From positions 717,629 to 781,628 of the forward strand of contig JAZKBK010000001.1 of NCBI GenBank assembly GCA_040388625.1: a stretch of DNA of 64,000 nucleotides. The letters are read 5' to 3'. Shown here one piece after another: positions 8,147 to 18,066 of this stretch (position 1 is its first letter; every line of letters begins with the position of its first letter). The notes under the pieces were generated by a model that was not told where the DNA came from, did no database searches, and saw only the letters and a list, made by a program, of their open reading frames with translations. Origin of the DNA: Gemmatimonadota bacterium (GTDB lineage Bacteria; Gemmatimonadota; Gemmatimonadetes; Gemmatimonadales; Gemmatimonadaceae). A program made the translations under genes and the position numbers.

Positions 8147-8835
8147 AGTTCGGCGTCGTCACATTCCCCGGATCGAACGGCGACTACGACGCGTGCCATG
8201 CAGCGGCGGACGCGATCGGTCAGGAATGCGTGTATCTCTGGCACAAGGACCACGACCTCAAAGGCTGCGACGTGATCGTCCTTCCGGGTGGCTTCAGCTA
8301 CGGCGATTACCTGCGGCCCGGAGCAATCGCCCGCTTCAGTCCGATCATGAATGAAGTCGTCGCGCATGCGAAGCGCGGCGCACCGGTTCTCGCAATCTGC
8401 AACGGCTTTCAGGTCGCATGCGAGGCCGGGTTGCTTCCTGGAGCACTTCTGCGGAACGCATCGCTTCGGTTCGTCTCACGCCTCGTCACGATGCGCGTGG
8501 AGAACGACTCGAGCATGTTCACGCATGAATATTACAAGGGCCAGATACTGTCGGTGCCGGTGGCACATGGAGATGGTCGCTACACGGCTGATCCCGACGT
8601 AGTTGCGAGATTGGAAGGCGAAGGGCGCGTCGCATTCCGGTATTCTTCCGCGGGCGGCGACATCGGTGATGAGGACAACATCAACGGCTCGGTGAACGGA
8701 ATCGCGGGAATCATCAACGCAGCGGGCAATGTTCTCGGTATGATGCCCCACCCCGAGCGAGCGGTGGATCCGGTGATCGGTTCGACCGACGGCCTCGGCG
8801 TGTTTCACTCGCTGCTCGATGGAGTACCAGCCTGA
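8143..8835 (+). CDS. purQ: FGAM synthase glutamine amidotransferase subunit PurQ
   Basis: Class I glutamine amidotransferase that supplies ammonia to PurL. The 230-residue product shows [12 protein letters not shown] at the start, the oxyanion/nucleophile elbow LAICNGFQ with Cys86, and the C-terminal MMPHPERA carrying the catalytic His and Glu. The GTG at 8143 lies in a GTGA overlap with purS and starts exactly at the family N-terminus. The frame extends upstream from 8065, but only inside purS. One base after its stop comes purL. Confidence 0.94.
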   Translation: MKFGVVTFPGSNGDYDACHAAADAIGQECVYLWHKDHDLKGCDVIVLPGGFSYGDYLRPGAIARFSPIMNEVVAHAKRGAPVLAICNGFQVACEAGLLPGALLRNASLRFVSRLVTMRVENDSSMFTHEYYKGQILSVPVAHGDGRYTADPDVVARLEGEGRVAFRYSSAGGDIGDEDNINGSVNGIAGIINAAGNVLGMMPHPERAVDPVIGSTDGLGVFHSLLDGVPA

Positions 8836-8836
8836 C

Positions 8837-11140
8837 ATGAGCGAAGTTCTTCCCCGCCCCGGCGATCCGGAAATCACCCCCGCGCTTGTCAGAGAGCACG
8901 GTCTGACAGAGTCGGAGTTCGACCGCATCTGCAACATGCTTGGCCGAACGCCGACGTTCACGGAGCTCGGAATCGTGAGCGCGCTATGGAACGAGCACTG
9001 CTCCTACAAGCACTCGCGTAACACTCTGCGTACGCTGCCTACCGAAGGTGCTGCCGTCATCCAGGGCCCTGGCGAGAACGCAGGCGTCGTCGCAATCGGT
9101 GATGGCGTCGCAATCGCGTTCAAGATCGAGTCGCACAACCATCCGTCCGCAATCGAGCCCTATCAGGGCGCCGCAACCGGTGTGGGTGGAATCCTTCGTG
9201 ACGTATTCACGATGGGCGCGCGCCCGATCGCGATGCTCAACTCGCTGCGATTCGGCTCACTCGATAGCGCGCGCAACCGTTATCTGTTCGCCGGCGTCGT
9301 CAAGGGAATTGGCGACTACGGAAATTCCGTCGGCGTACCAACCGTAGCGGGTGAGATTGTTTTCGACTCTGCATACGATGGCAACCCGCTGGTCAACGCG
9401 ATGTGCGTCGGGATGTTGCGCGAGGATGAGCTCATCCGTGCGAAAGCCGAGGGAGTCGGAAATCCCATTCTCTGTGTCGGCGCGCGGACCGGGCGAGATG
9501 GGATTCACGGAGCGTCGTTCGCGTCCGAAGATCTTTCCGAGGCGAGCGAGGCGAAACGTCCACGAGTTCAGGTTGGCGATCCATTCACCGAGAAGCTTCT
9601 GCTCGAAGCAAGTCTCGAGCTGATCCGCAGCGGACACATCGTCGCGATTCAGGACATGGGTGCCGCCGGTTTGACTTCGTCGTCCGCCGAGATGGCGGCG
9701 CGCGGCGACGTTGGAGTCACGATCGATACGAGCCGCGTCCCCGTTCGTGAAGCAGGAATGACGCCTTACGAGATACTGCTCAGCGAGTCGCAGGAGCGCA
9801 TGCTGGTAGTGGCACTCGAAGGTCACGAGCAGCAGGTTCGGGAGATTCTCTTCAAGTGGGATCTCACCGCTGAAGTGATAGGCAAGGTCATTCAGGAGCC
9901 CGTTTACCGCGTGACCGAGGGAGATCGCGTAGTCGCGGAATTTCCCGGCTCCGCACTCGTTACAGAGTGTCCGCGCTACGACGTTCCGGCCGAGGAGGGA
10001 CGCGAGGCGATCGCGAGACGCAGCATCGACGTCGCGGCGACGAAGGAACTGGCCGCGGAGGCCGACCCGACGTGGACATTGCTGCAGCTTCTCGCCGCTC
10101 CCACAATCGCGAGCAAGCGGTGGGCGTATCAGCAATACGACTCGACGGTGCGAACCAATACTGTCATTGGGCCTGGCGGGGACGCAGCAGTTCTGCGAGT
10201 CCGTGGCACCGATCGCGCCATTGCGCTCAAGACAGATTGCAACGGCCGGTACGTCACGCTCGATCCAAGAGTTGGCGGCCGCATCGCTGTCGTCGAATCG
10301 GCTCGCAACGTCGCATGCACCGGCGCGCGTCCGCTCGCGATCACCAACTGTCTCAATTTTGGAAACCCGACACGCCCTGAGATATTCTTCCAGTTCAAGG
10401 AAGCCGTTGCGGGAATTCGCGAGGCCTGCATCGCGTTGGACACACCAGTCACAGGTGGAAATGTCTCGTTCTATAACGAGAGTCCGACCGGCAGCGTGCA
10501 TCCAACGCCGGTCATCGGAATGCTCGGCGTCATCGATTCGCTCGAACACATCACCCGATCGACGTTTCGCAATGCGGGAGATGCGATAGTTCTTCTTGGT
10601 GATTGCACCGACGAGATTGGCGGCAGCGAGTACCTGGCGACGATCCATGGCGCGATCGGCGGAGCTCCGCCGGCCTGCAATCTGGATCACGAACGCAGCC
10701 TCATCGCCACGCTGCTGGAAGCGATCAGGGCCGGAGTGGTCGCTTCAGCGCACGATTGCAGCGATGGTGGTCTGGCGATTGCTGTCGCCGAATGCATCAT
10801 GGCGAACCCTGAAAGGATGTTCGGCGCGGACATCGATCTCGGCGCTTGGGATTCGCTCCCACTCCGCGCCGTGCTGTTCGGCGAAGCACAGGGCCGCGTG
10901 GTCATTTCGTCGGGCGAGGCGGACCGCGTGCTGGAGATAGCGGCACGTAATGGCGTACCGGCTCGGGCGATCGGAACGGTTACCGACCTGGCTGAAGGTT
11001 TTACGATCCGGACAGGTGGCAGAGTGTTGAAAATTGGAACCGAGCAGGCAGCCGCGGCGTATCATGAGGCTATCCCGCGCATCATGGACGCGGCGCCCCA
11101 GAGTGCCGCAATCGAAGAAACTGAAGGAGTGAAGGTCTAG
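8837..11140 (+). CDS. purL: FGAM synthase large subunit PurL (small type)
   Basis: Phosphoribosylformylglycinamidine synthase, ATP-dependent amidation of FGAR. About 767 residues, the short type that lacks a fused glutaminase and therefore needs the PurS and PurQ encoded just before it. Visible motifs include [33 protein letters not shown], and [11 protein letters not shown] in the second half. I chose the ATG at 8837 because GGAG lies 12 bases upstream and it begins one base after the purQ stop; an in-frame ATG at 8819 inside purQ is the alternative. The TAG stop abuts the purF ATG. Confidence 0.94.
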   Translation: MSEVLPRPGDPEITPALVREHGLTESEFDRICNMLGRTPTFTELGIVSALWNEHCSYKHSRNTLRTLPTEGAAVIQGPGENAGVVAIGDGVAIAFKIESHNHPSAIEPYQGAATGVGGILRDVFTMGARPIAMLNSLRFGSLDSARNRYLFAGVVKGIGDYGNSVGVPTVAGEIVFDSAYDGNPLVNAMCVGMLREDELIRAKAEGVGNPILCVGARTGRDGIHGASFASEDLSEASEAKRPRVQVGDPFTEKLLLEASLELIRSGHIVAIQDMGAAGLTSSSAEMAARGDVGVTIDTSRVPVREAGMTPYEILLSESQERMLVVALEGHEQQVREILFKWDLTAEVIGKVIQEPVYRVTEGDRVVAEFPGSALVTECPRYDVPAEEGREAIARRSIDVAATKELAAEADPTWTLLQLLAAPTIASKRWAYQQYDSTVRTNTVIGPGGDAAVLRVRGTDRAIALKTDCNGRYVTLDPRVGGRIAVVESARNVACTGARPLAITNCLNFGNPTRPEIFFQFKEAVAGIREACIALDTPVTGGNVSFYNESPTGSVHPTPVIGMLGVIDSLEHITRSTFRNAGDAIVLLGDCTDEIGGSEYLATIHGAIGGAPPACNLDHERSLIATLLEAIRAGVVASAHDCSDGGLAIAVAECIMANPERMFGADIDLGAWDSLPLRAVLFGEAQGRVVISSGEADRVLEIAARNGVPARAIGTVTDLAEGFTIRTGGRVLKIGTEQAAAAYHEAIPRIMDAAPQSAAIEETEGVKV

Positions 11141-12517
11141 ATGTGTGGTGTATTTGGCATTTTCGGTGATGACCGCGCGGCATCGCTGACTCAGCTCGGG
11201 CTGTATTCACTACAGCACCGTGGTCAGGAGTCCTGGGGAATGGTATCGGTCAGCCCCGAAGGAGTCGCCCGCGCGACGCGTGCGATGGGGCTCATCTCCG
11301 AAGCAAGTACGCGGCAGGTGCCGCTGGATGGGCGGCTCGCGATCGGCCATACCCGTTACAGCACCGCTGGCAGCTCGACTATCGAGAACGCGCAGCCGAT
11401 ACTCGCGCGCTCGCGCGACGGCCATATCGCGATCGGACACAACGGCAACCTTATCAACGCGACCGAGCTGCGCAGCGATCTTGAAAATGAGGGATCGATC
11501 TTTTCATCGACGATCGATTCCGAAGTGATCGTGCATCGCATCGCCAAGGCCCCGGACGGTGCGCCCGAAGTACGGCTGGCCGCTGCGCTCGCACCGGTCG
11601 AGGGAGCGTACTCGCTCGTCGCGATAATCGGCGAGACGCTGCTCGCGGCACGTGACCCGCGCGGCTGGCGACCTCTCGTGATGGGCGAAGTGAACGGCGC
11701 GATCGTTTTCGCATCCGAATCGTGCGCGCTCGACATCGTGAACGCGACTGCGATTCGCGAAGTCGCGCCCGGCGAGATCATTGCAGTCGACGCAAGCGGG
11801 ATACGCTCGATCTTCCCGTTCGAGCGCAAGGCGTCCACTCGATGCGTCTTCGAGTATGTCTACTTCGCACGACCTGACAGTCGCGTGTTCGGCGGCTCCG
11901 TAGATCGGGCCCGTCGTGCGCTCGGACGTCAGCTCGCGCGCGAGGTTCCGGCGCCGAATGCGGATCTCGTTTTCGCCGTCCCGGACTCGTCCAATTCCGC
12001 GGCGCTGGGTTTCGCCGAGGAGTCGCACCTGCCGTACGAGCTTGCGCTCATCCGCAATCACTACGTCGGGAGAACCTTCATTCAGCCTGAGCAGGCCGGC
12101 CGCGACGCGAAGGTGAAGGTGAAATACAACGCGGTACGAGAAGTGCTGGAGGGAAAGCGCGTCGTCATGGTCGACGATTCGATCGTGCGCGGAACCACCA
12201 CACGTGGGCTCGTGGCGATGGTGCGCGCGGCGGGTGCGGTCGAAGTCCATATGCGTGTCAGCTCGCCACCCGTGACCGGACCCTGCTACTACGGCATCGA
12301 TACGCCCAACCGCGAGGATCTTATCGCTGCGAACTTCACGGTCGACGAGATAGCGAAACACATCGGTGTCGACTCGCTTGGCTACCTCTCGCTCGACGGG
12401 ATGCTCAACGCCGTTCCAGACGGGCCGGAAGGGTTCTGTCACGCGTGTTTCTCTGGCGACTATCCGACACTACCCCCGACCGATCCGGACAAGCTCCGGT
12501 TTGGTTGCGGCTGCTGA
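11141..12517 (+). CDS. purF: Amidophosphoribosyltransferase PurF, Fe-S type
   Basis: Catalyses the first committed purine step, PRPP plus glutamine to phosphoribosylamine. The N-terminus MCGVFGIFG places the nucleophilic Cys directly after Met, so no propeptide is present, unlike the Bacillus enzyme. YSLQHRGQESWGM and the PRPP loop VVMVDDSIVRGTTTR are intact. Cysteines matching the four-cysteine iron-sulfur type are seen in TRCVFEYVYFARPD, GPCYYGID and FCHACFSGDYP, suggesting an oxygen-sensitive 4Fe-4S cluster. A further CxC ends the protein. It directly follows purL and ends one base before ppdK. Confidence 0.94.
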   Translation: MCGVFGIFGDDRAASLTQLGLYSLQHRGQESWGMVSVSPEGVARATRAMGLISEASTRQVPLDGRLAIGHTRYSTAGSSTIENAQPILARSRDGHIAIGHNGNLINATELRSDLENEGSIFSSTIDSEVIVHRIAKAPDGAPEVRLAAALAPVEGAYSLVAIIGETLLAARDPRGWRPLVMGEVNGAIVFASESCALDIVNATAIREVAPGEIIAVDASGIRSIFPFERKASTRCVFEYVYFARPDSRVFGGSVDRARRALGRQLAREVPAPNADLVFAVPDSSNSAALGFAEESHLPYELALIRNHYVGRTFIQPEQAGRDAKVKVKYNAVREVLEGKRVVMVDDSIVRGTTTRGLVAMVRAAGAVEVHMRVSSPPVTGPCYYGIDTPNREDLIAANFTVDEIAKHIGVDSLGYLSLDGMLNAVPDGPEGFCHACFSGDYPTLPPTDPDKLRFGCGC

Positions 12518-12518
12518 C

Positions 12519-15194
12519 GTGACGCAGAAAGTCTTCTTCTTCGGCGGAGGAGCGGCCGAAGGTACGAAAGACATGAAGCGCACGCTCGGCGGCAAGGGGG
12601 CCAATCTCGCCGAGATGACCAACCTCGGCGTTCCCGTACCACCCGGCTTCACGATCGCGGCGACCGAGTGCATCTCCTATCTGGAAAACGGCGCCTGTCC
12701 GCCTGAGCTGCGGGCGGAAGTCGCAGCGAACGTAGCGCGCCTCGAAGCAACATCGGGAAAGAAGTTCGGAGACGCGCACGACCCGTTGCTGGTCTCCGTA
12801 CGTTCCGGCGCCGCGGTCTCGATGCCGGGCATGATGGAGACCATCCTGAATCTCGGTCTCAACGATCGAACCGTTGTCGTACTCGCGCGAGCGAGCGGCA
12901 GTGCACGCTTTGCGTACGATTCGTATCGCAGATTCATCCAGATGTACGCCGATGTCGTTCTCGGCGTGCCGTCCAGCGCGTTCGAGCACCTGCTCACTGC
13001 CAAGCGCATGACCGCGGGAGTCGAAAGCGACGCGGAGCTGAGTGAGGACGCGCTGCGTAATCTCACCGAAGAGTTCAAGGCGATAGTCCGCAACCAGACC
13101 GGGACACCATTTCCGACAGATCCCACCGAGCAGCTGTGGGGCGCGATCGAAGCAGTGTGGCGCTCATGGACGCTCAAGAAGGCGCGCGACTACCGCCGGG
13201 TGCACGCGATTCCGGAGACACTCGGCACCGCGGTCAATATTGTCGCGATGGTGTTCGGCAATCTGGGCGACGATTCCGGAACGGGCGTCGCGTTCACGCG
13301 TGACCCCTCCACCGGCGAGCACACGTTCTACGGCGAGTTTCTCGTCAACGCGCAGGGTGAGGACGTCGTCGCAGGCATCCGCACTCCGATCGCCATCGAT
13401 CAGATGGCCACTCGCCTGCCCGCGGCGTTCGAGCAGCTCATGGATACGCAGGCACGACTCGAGCGTCACTTCTGCGACATGCAGGACATCGAGTTCACTG
13501 TCGAGCGGGGCCAGTTGTACCTGCTGCAGACACGCACGGGAAAACGAACCGCAGCAGCAGCCGTTCGCATTGCGCGCGACATGGTCGAGGAAGGACTGAT
13601 CACGCAAAACGACGCGGTACGCCGCGTGCCCGCTGGACAACTGGATCAGCTGCTGCATCCGATCATCGATCCCGCCGCGCGTGCAAAGACACTGTGCGTC
13701 GGCCTCCCGGCGAGTCCCGGCGCCTCCAGCGGCATAGCGGTATTCGATCCGGACATCGCCGAGGCGCGTGCGGCTGATGGTACTGCCGTGATTCTCGTAC
13801 GCGAGGAAACAACGCCCGAGGATTTCCACGGAATCGTTGCTGCCCGCGCGGTGCTCACGGCGCGCGGTGGGATGACCAGCCACGCAGCCGTAGTGGCCCG
13901 CGGAATGGGCAAGTGCGCCGTCGTTGGCTGTCGCGACATTCACGTCGATCTCGAACATCGTCGCTTCACCGTCGGGAACCAGACCGTCAACGAGGGCGAC
14001 TACATAACACTCGACGGCGCGACTGGCCGCGTGTTCTCCGGTGCGCTCCCCACGATTCCGAGTGAGGTGGTGCAGGTCACCAACGGCACGATGCGCGAGA
14101 GCGCGGCGCCGCTGTACCAGGCCTACGCACAGCTGCTCGGCTGGGCCGACGAGGTTCGCACGCTCAAGGTGCGTGCGAACGCCGATACGCCGCGCGATGC
14201 ACGCATCGCCCGCAACTTTGGCGCGGAAGGGATCGGCCTCTGCCGAACCGAGCACATGTTCTTCGAGGGCGAGCGCATCAACGCGATGCGCGAGATGATC
14301 GTCGCGCGCGACGAGGCAGGCCGCAGGCGAGCGCTCGCGAAACTGCTTCCGATGCAACGCGCCGACTTCGAGGGGATCTTCGAGGCTATGGACGGCCTGC
14401 CGGTCACCATCCGCCTGTTGGATCCTCCGTTGCACGAATTTCTGCCGCACGGCGGAGAGGAGAGCAAGCTCCTGGCACGGACGCTCGACATCCCCCGCCA
14501 CGACCTGCAGCGGATCGTGGAGAACCTGCGCGAGACCAATCCCATGCTGGGCCACCGCGGATGCCGCCTCGGAATCACATACCCCGAAATCACCGAGATG
14601 CAGGGCCGGGCGATTTTCGAGGCCGCCGTCAAGGCCAAACGCCGCGGCATCGATGTGCACCCCGAAATCATGGTCCCGCTCGTCTCCGCGGTCACCGAAT
14701 TCGACAACCAGCGGGCCATCCTCGAACATGCCGCCGAGCAGGTTCTGGGTGTCATGGGGGAAACCGTTCCGTACCTTATTGGGACTATGATAGAGCTCCC
14801 AAGGGCGGCGCTCACCGCGGGCGAAATTGCCAAACGGGCCGAATTCTTCAGCTTCGGGACCAACGACCTGACCCAGACGACCTACGGACTCAGCCGCGAC
14901 GACGCCGGACGGTTCCTTCCTTCTTACGTAGAAAGTGGCATTTTTCCGGATGACCCTTTCCAGACCCTGGACCCAGTCGGAGTCGGCCGCCTGATCCGCA
15001 TCGCGGTTGAGGATGGCCGAAAGGCCCGACCGGGCATTAAATTGGGCATCTGCGGCGAGCACGGAGGCGAGCCGCGCTCGGTAGCATTCTGTCATGCCAC
15101 CGGCCTTGACTACGTCTCATGCTCACCCTACCGGGTTCCTATTGCCAGGCTCGCCGCAGCCCATGCCGCTCTTGAGGCCACCCCTGGCCAGTAG
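12519..15194 (+). CDS. ppdK: Pyruvate, phosphate dikinase PpdK
   Basis: Interconverts pyruvate + ATP + Pi and phosphoenolpyruvate + AMP + PPi. With the GTG start at 12519 the product is 891 residues and the phospho-carrier histidine of GGMTSHAAVVARGMGK falls at residue 455, the position known in clostridial PPDK, which supports this start. The ATP-grasp N-terminus begins VFFFGGGAAEG and includes GGKGANLAEM. The PEP-binding barrel ends with GICGEHGGEP, holding the catalytic Cys near residue 845. The frame is open from 12366 inside purF but that part is a shadow. The gene begins one base after purF. Confidence 0.94.
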   Translation: MTQKVFFFGGGAAEGTKDMKRTLGGKGANLAEMTNLGVPVPPGFTIAATECISYLENGACPPELRAEVAANVARLEATSGKKFGDAHDPLLVSVRSGAAVSMPGMMETILNLGLNDRTVVVLARASGSARFAYDSYRRFIQMYADVVLGVPSSAFEHLLTAKRMTAGVESDAELSEDALRNLTEEFKAIVRNQTGTPFPTDPTEQLWGAIEAVWRSWTLKKARDYRRVHAIPETLGTAVNIVAMVFGNLGDDSGTGVAFTRDPSTGEHTFYGEFLVNAQGEDVVAGIRTPIAIDQMATRLPAAFEQLMDTQARLERHFCDMQDIEFTVERGQLYLLQTRTGKRTAAAAVRIARDMVEEGLITQNDAVRRVPAGQLDQLLHPIIDPAARAKTLCVGLPASPGASSGIAVFDPDIAEARAADGTAVILVREETTPEDFHGIVAARAVLTARGGMTSHAAVVARGMGKCAVVGCRDIHVDLEHRRFTVGNQTVNEGDYITLDGATGRVFSGALPTIPSEVVQVTNGTMRESAAPLYQAYAQLLGWADEVRTLKVRANADTPRDARIARNFGAEGIGLCRTEHMFFEGERINAMREMIVARDEAGRRRALAKLLPMQRADFEGIFEAMDGLPVTIRLLDPPLHEFLPHGGEESKLLARTLDIPRHDLQRIVENLRETNPMLGHRGCRLGITYPEITEMQGRAIFEAAVKAKRRGIDVHPEIMVPLVSAVTEFDNQRAILEHAAEQVLGVMGETVPYLIGTMIELPRAALTAGEIAKRAEFFSFGTNDLTQTTYGLSRDDAGRFLPSYVESGIFPDDPFQTLDPVGVGRLIRIAVEDGRKARPGIKLGICGEHGGEPRSVAFCHATGLDYVSCSPYRVPIARLAAAHAALEATPGQ

Positions 15195-16359
15195 CGTGTA
15201 TTCGTCGGCAATCGCCGGCCCGAGTCTCAACCTGGCGCCGCCTCGCCCCCTGAGGATCGCGCTGGTCACTGAGTATTACTACCCGCACCTGGGTGGCATC
15301 TGCGAGCATGTCCATTTTTTTGCGCGTGAAGCTCGAAAACTTGGCCACCACGTCGACATCATAACGTCCAATCTGCCAGGCGCGGTCGCGGAAAACGGTG
15401 TCATCAGGATTGGACGAAGCCAGCCGATCTACGCCAACGGCTCGCAGGCTCGCATCACGGTCGGCCTGTCGCTCCGCAAGGACATGCGCCGTGTCCTGCA
15501 GGAGGGACGCTACGATATCGTCCACGTACACTCGCCTCTCAGCCCGATCCTTCCGATTCTCGCGATCGAGGAGGCCGACTGCCCCACTATCGGTACCTTC
15601 CACACTTACTTCGATAAATCCGTCGGATATCAGCTCGGGCGCAAATATTTTCAGCGCCGGCTCGACATGCTGGAAGTCGCCATAGCCGTGTCGCACTCGA
15701 CGACAATCGCCCTCGATCGCTATTTCGAAGCCGACTGGACCATCATTCCCAACGGCATCGACATCAATCTCTTCAATCCACACGCACCACTGCCACCGGG
15801 ACTGCGTCGCGACGTCCCAGCCATTCTCTTCCTCGGCCGCTTCGATCCCCGTAACGGACTCACGACGCTCATCGATTCCTTCAAGCGCGTGCGCGGCAAG
15901 CAACGCGAAGCGCAGCTCGTGGTCGTCGGAGACGGTCCGCTACGCAAGCATTACTTCCGCGCAGCGGGCGACGATCCGGACATCACGTTCGTCGGATCGG
16001 TGCTGAAGGCACGCCCGAGCTACTACGCCCACGCCGCGATGTACGCCTGCCCGACCACCAAGGCGTCATTCGGAATAACGCTACTCGAGTCGATGGCATG
16101 CGAGACCCCGGTTGTGTGTTCCGACATCCTGGGTTTCCGCGACGTCGTCAAGGATGGGCGCGAGGCGTTGATGGTGCCGTGCGGGGACCGCGACGCACTC
16201 GCCGATGCGATGGTCACGCTGCTCGACGACGAGACACTGCGCACCAGGCTCGGGAAGACTGGCCGCCGCGAAGCGGAGCAGTACGCATGGCCGCGTGTCA
16301 CCGAGCGCGTCCTCGAACAATACGATAGCGTTCTGGCGCGGCGTTCAGCGGCGGCATGA
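15163..16359 (+). CDS. GT4-family glycosyltransferase, PimA-like
   Basis: A GT-B fold glycosyltransferase of about 398 residues. The core opens with RIALVTEYYYPHLGGICEHV, a Gly-rich acceptor loop typical of GT4, and the donor half has LFLGRFDPRNGL, VVGDGPLR and SFGITLLESMACETPVV. The usual EX7E motif is altered: the second Glu is present (TLLE), but the residue eight positions before it is Ala. The acceptor cannot be told; PimA-like relatives use membrane lipids. The ATG at 15163 overlaps ppdK by 32 bases; a GTG at 15196, one base after the ppdK stop, is equally plausible. ATGA overlap with the next gene suggests co-translation. Confidence 0.82.
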   Translation: MPLLRPPLASSVYSSAIAGPSLNLAPPRPLRIALVTEYYYPHLGGICEHVHFFAREARKLGHHVDIITSNLPGAVAENGVIRIGRSQPIYANGSQARITVGLSLRKDMRRVLQEGRYDIVHVHSPLSPILPILAIEEADCPTIGTFHTYFDKSVGYQLGRKYFQRRLDMLEVAIAVSHSTTIALDRYFEADWTIIPNGIDINLFNPHAPLPPGLRRDVPAILFLGRFDPRNGLTTLIDSFKRVRGKQREAQLVVVGDGPLRKHYFRAAGDDPDITFVGSVLKARPSYYAHAAMYACPTTKASFGITLLESMACETPVVCSDILGFRDVVKDGREALMVPCGDRDALADAMVTLLDDETLRTRLGKTGRREAEQYAWPRVTERVLEQYDSVLARRSAAA

Positions 16360-17042
16360 TCCTACCCGTAGCCGCCGCGGTTGCTGCGGCGGGGACGGCT
16401 GCGTACGGGGCATTCTACAGAAACAGTCCCGTCTTCGGCAGCGTCCTGCATCAGCTCCCGACATCAGACAGTACCGTGTCGCTTACCTTCGATGACGGAC
16501 CCAATCCGTACGCGACACCGGTGGTGCTCGATGCACTCGGCAAGGCCAGAGTCAGCGCGACCTTCTTCTTCCTTGGCCGACACGTCGAACGCTGGCCCGA
16601 GATCGCGCACCGCGCCGCCGCGGAAGGTCATCAGATCGGCAACCACGGCTACTACCATCGGAAGCTCCACCTGCGCGGCATCGGCTACGTGCGCGACGAC
16701 CTCGGGCGTGGCAAGGCCGCAATAGAAGCCGCGTGCGGGGTCACACCCGCGTTCTTTCGCGCACCGCACGGATTCCGCAGCCCGTGGGTCACTCCAATAG
16801 CCCGCTCGCTCGGCGAGCGAACAGTCGGTTGGTCGCTCGGTGTCTGGGACACCGATCTGCCCGGCACGGATGCGATAGTGGCCAGAACGGTCGAAGGCGC
16901 CCGGCCGGGACACATCTTGCTCCTGCACGACGGCGATGGATACGACCCGGTTGGTGACCGCACGCAGACCGCTCGCGCGGTCCCGCAGATCGTCAGCAAG
17001 CTGCACGATCGCGGCTTCACGTTCGCGACTTTGCCAAGATGA
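16356..17042 (+). CDS. NodB-type polysaccharide deacetylase
   Basis: Carbohydrate esterase family 4 domain in 228 residues. The metal-binding and catalytic motifs are complete: TFDDGP (Asp46, Asp47), NHGYYH (His97, His101), RAPHG (residues 135-139), and LLLHDGD (His191, Asp192). A hydrophobic Ala-rich N-terminus (about 1-22) could be a signal anchor. Such enzymes remove N-acetyl or formyl groups from amino sugars or lipid-linked sugars. Flanked by ATGA overlaps with the GT4 glycosyltransferase and the flippase-like gene, so a shared glycolipid or glycan substrate is inferred. Confidence 0.88.
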   Translation: MILPVAAAVAAAGTAAYGAFYRNSPVFGSVLHQLPTSDSTVSLTFDDGPNPYATPVVLDALGKARVSATFFFLGRHVERWPEIAHRAAAEGHQIGNHGYYHRKLHLRGIGYVRDDLGRGKAAIEAACGVTPAFFRAPHGFRSPWVTPIARSLGERTVGWSLGVWDTDLPGTDAIVARTVEGARPGHILLLHDGDGYDPVGDRTQTARAVPQIVSKLHDRGFTFATLPR

Positions 17043-18028
17043 ATCGCGCTAGGATCGGCAGGTTGGTTCGCCTGACGTTGTCTGCCGCGATCATCGTTCT
17101 GCTGATCCTCTTCGCGAGGAAAGTCGACTGGGGCCAGGCATGGCACGCGATGATAACCGCGTCGCGTCCCTTGCTGCTCGCTGCACTCGCGGTGAACCTC
17201 CTCAGCCTCGTCGCGCGCGGTGTGCGATGGTGGATTCTGCTTCGCGCCGTTGGATCTCCGTCGCTGGCGCTGTGCATGCGCGCGACCTTCGCCGGCGCGG
17301 GTCTCAACAACGTCCTCGTCGCGAACGGCGGCGATGCCGCACGCATAGTGTTTGTCACGCGATCGAGCGGAGTGCCGGCGGCCCGAGTGCTGGCGACTGC
17401 TGCACTGGATCGCCTGTTCGATCCGATAGGCTTCATAGTGCTGCTCGCCGTCGGTCTCGCAGTGTTCACCCTTCCGTCAGAGTTTGAAGTCCTGCGTTGG
17501 CCCGTCGTCATCGCGCTGATCCTGATCACCGTCGCGCTCGTATGGCTGGCCAGGACGGCCCCCGACGCCGACGCCGAGCAGATCGTCGAGCGGCGGGCGA
17601 TCCCTCGCGGATGGCGGGCCAAGGCGCTGGCGTGGCTCCGCGAATTCGGCGGCAGCATGCGCGAGCTGGCAACGGGCCCGAGGATGATCCCTCTGCTCGT
17701 GTTGACCATCCTGGCATGGCTGGGGCAGTTGGCGACATTCGCCTATGCTGCACGCGCAGCGCACACACATCTGCCTGTCCAGGGCAGCCTCGCTGCGCTC
17801 CTCGCCGTGAACGTGTCGCTTGTCGTTCGCGCCACGCCTGGCAACGTCGGTTTCTTCCAGTTCGCGTACGCACTTGCCACCGCCCCCTTCGGGACGATCG
17901 AAGCCAACGCGGTTGCCGTCGCGGTCCTGATCCAGGCGCTTCAGATAATTCCGACCACGTTGATCGGCGTCGCGCTCGCGCCGGAGTTCATCTTCCGCAG
18001 GAAAGCAAAAACGCCGGCTGCGGTATGA
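17039..18028 (+). CDS. Flippase-like membrane protein (UPF0104 / LPG-synthase TM domain)
   Basis: A 329-residue integral membrane protein with about eight hydrophobic helices. The pattern resembles the lysylphosphatidylglycerol synthase transmembrane domain / UPF0104 family: an N-terminal helix, DWGQAWHAM, ARGVRWWILLRAVG, AGAGLNNVLVANGGDAAR, and a C-terminal TPGNVGFFQFAYA block. There is no synthetase domain, so aminoacyl-lipid synthesis is unlikely and lipid flipping is inferred from the family. It overlaps the NodB gene by four bases (ATGA). Its stop codon lies inside a transcription-terminator hairpin. Confidence 0.82.
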   Translation: MNRARIGRLVRLTLSAAIIVLLILFARKVDWGQAWHAMITASRPLLLAALAVNLLSLVARGVRWWILLRAVGSPSLALCMRATFAGAGLNNVLVANGGDAARIVFVTRSSGVPAARVLATAALDRLFDPIGFIVLLAVGLAVFTLPSEFEVLRWPVVIALILITVALVWLARTAPDADAEQIVERRAIPRGWRAKALAWLREFGGSMRELATGPRMIPLLVLTILAWLGQLATFAYAARAAHTHLPVQGSLAALLAVNVSLVVRATPGNVGFFQFAYALATAPFGTIEANAVAVAVLIQALQIIPTTLIGVALAPEFIFRRKAKTPAAV

Positions 18029-18044
18029 TCCGCAGCCGGCGTTT
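18009..18044. terminator. Bidirectional terminator between flippase gene and tmRNA gene
   Basis: A perfect 15-base-pair inverted repeat (18009-18023 with 18030-18044) around a 6-base loop. On the minus strand the hairpin is followed by a T-run (CGTTTTTGC context), so it suits the 3' end of ssrA best. On the plus strand the downstream T-run is short (GTTT). The TGA of the flippase-like gene (18026-18028) lies in the loop. Confidence 0.85.
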
Positions 18045-18066
18045 CTGGTGTTCGTAGGGAGGTAAG

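Noticed and set aside
9257..10690. 477-codon antisense frame across purL
   Set aside because: Shadow of purL; no ribosome-binding site or family match.
12366..12518. N-terminal extension of PPDK
   Set aside because: It overlaps purF and shifts the catalytic His away from position 455; the GTG at 12519 fits better.
13164..15095. 643-codon open frame on the minus strand across ppdK
   Set aside because: It lies fully antisense to the well-supported PPDK gene and its translation has no domain; long shadow frames are expected in GC-rich coding DNA.
15094..16359. GT4 enzyme as BshA to complete bacillithiol synthesis with bshC
   Set aside because: Its acceptor region and PimA-like C-terminal half do not look like BshA, and the neighbouring deacetylase is NodB-type, not LmbE-type BshB.
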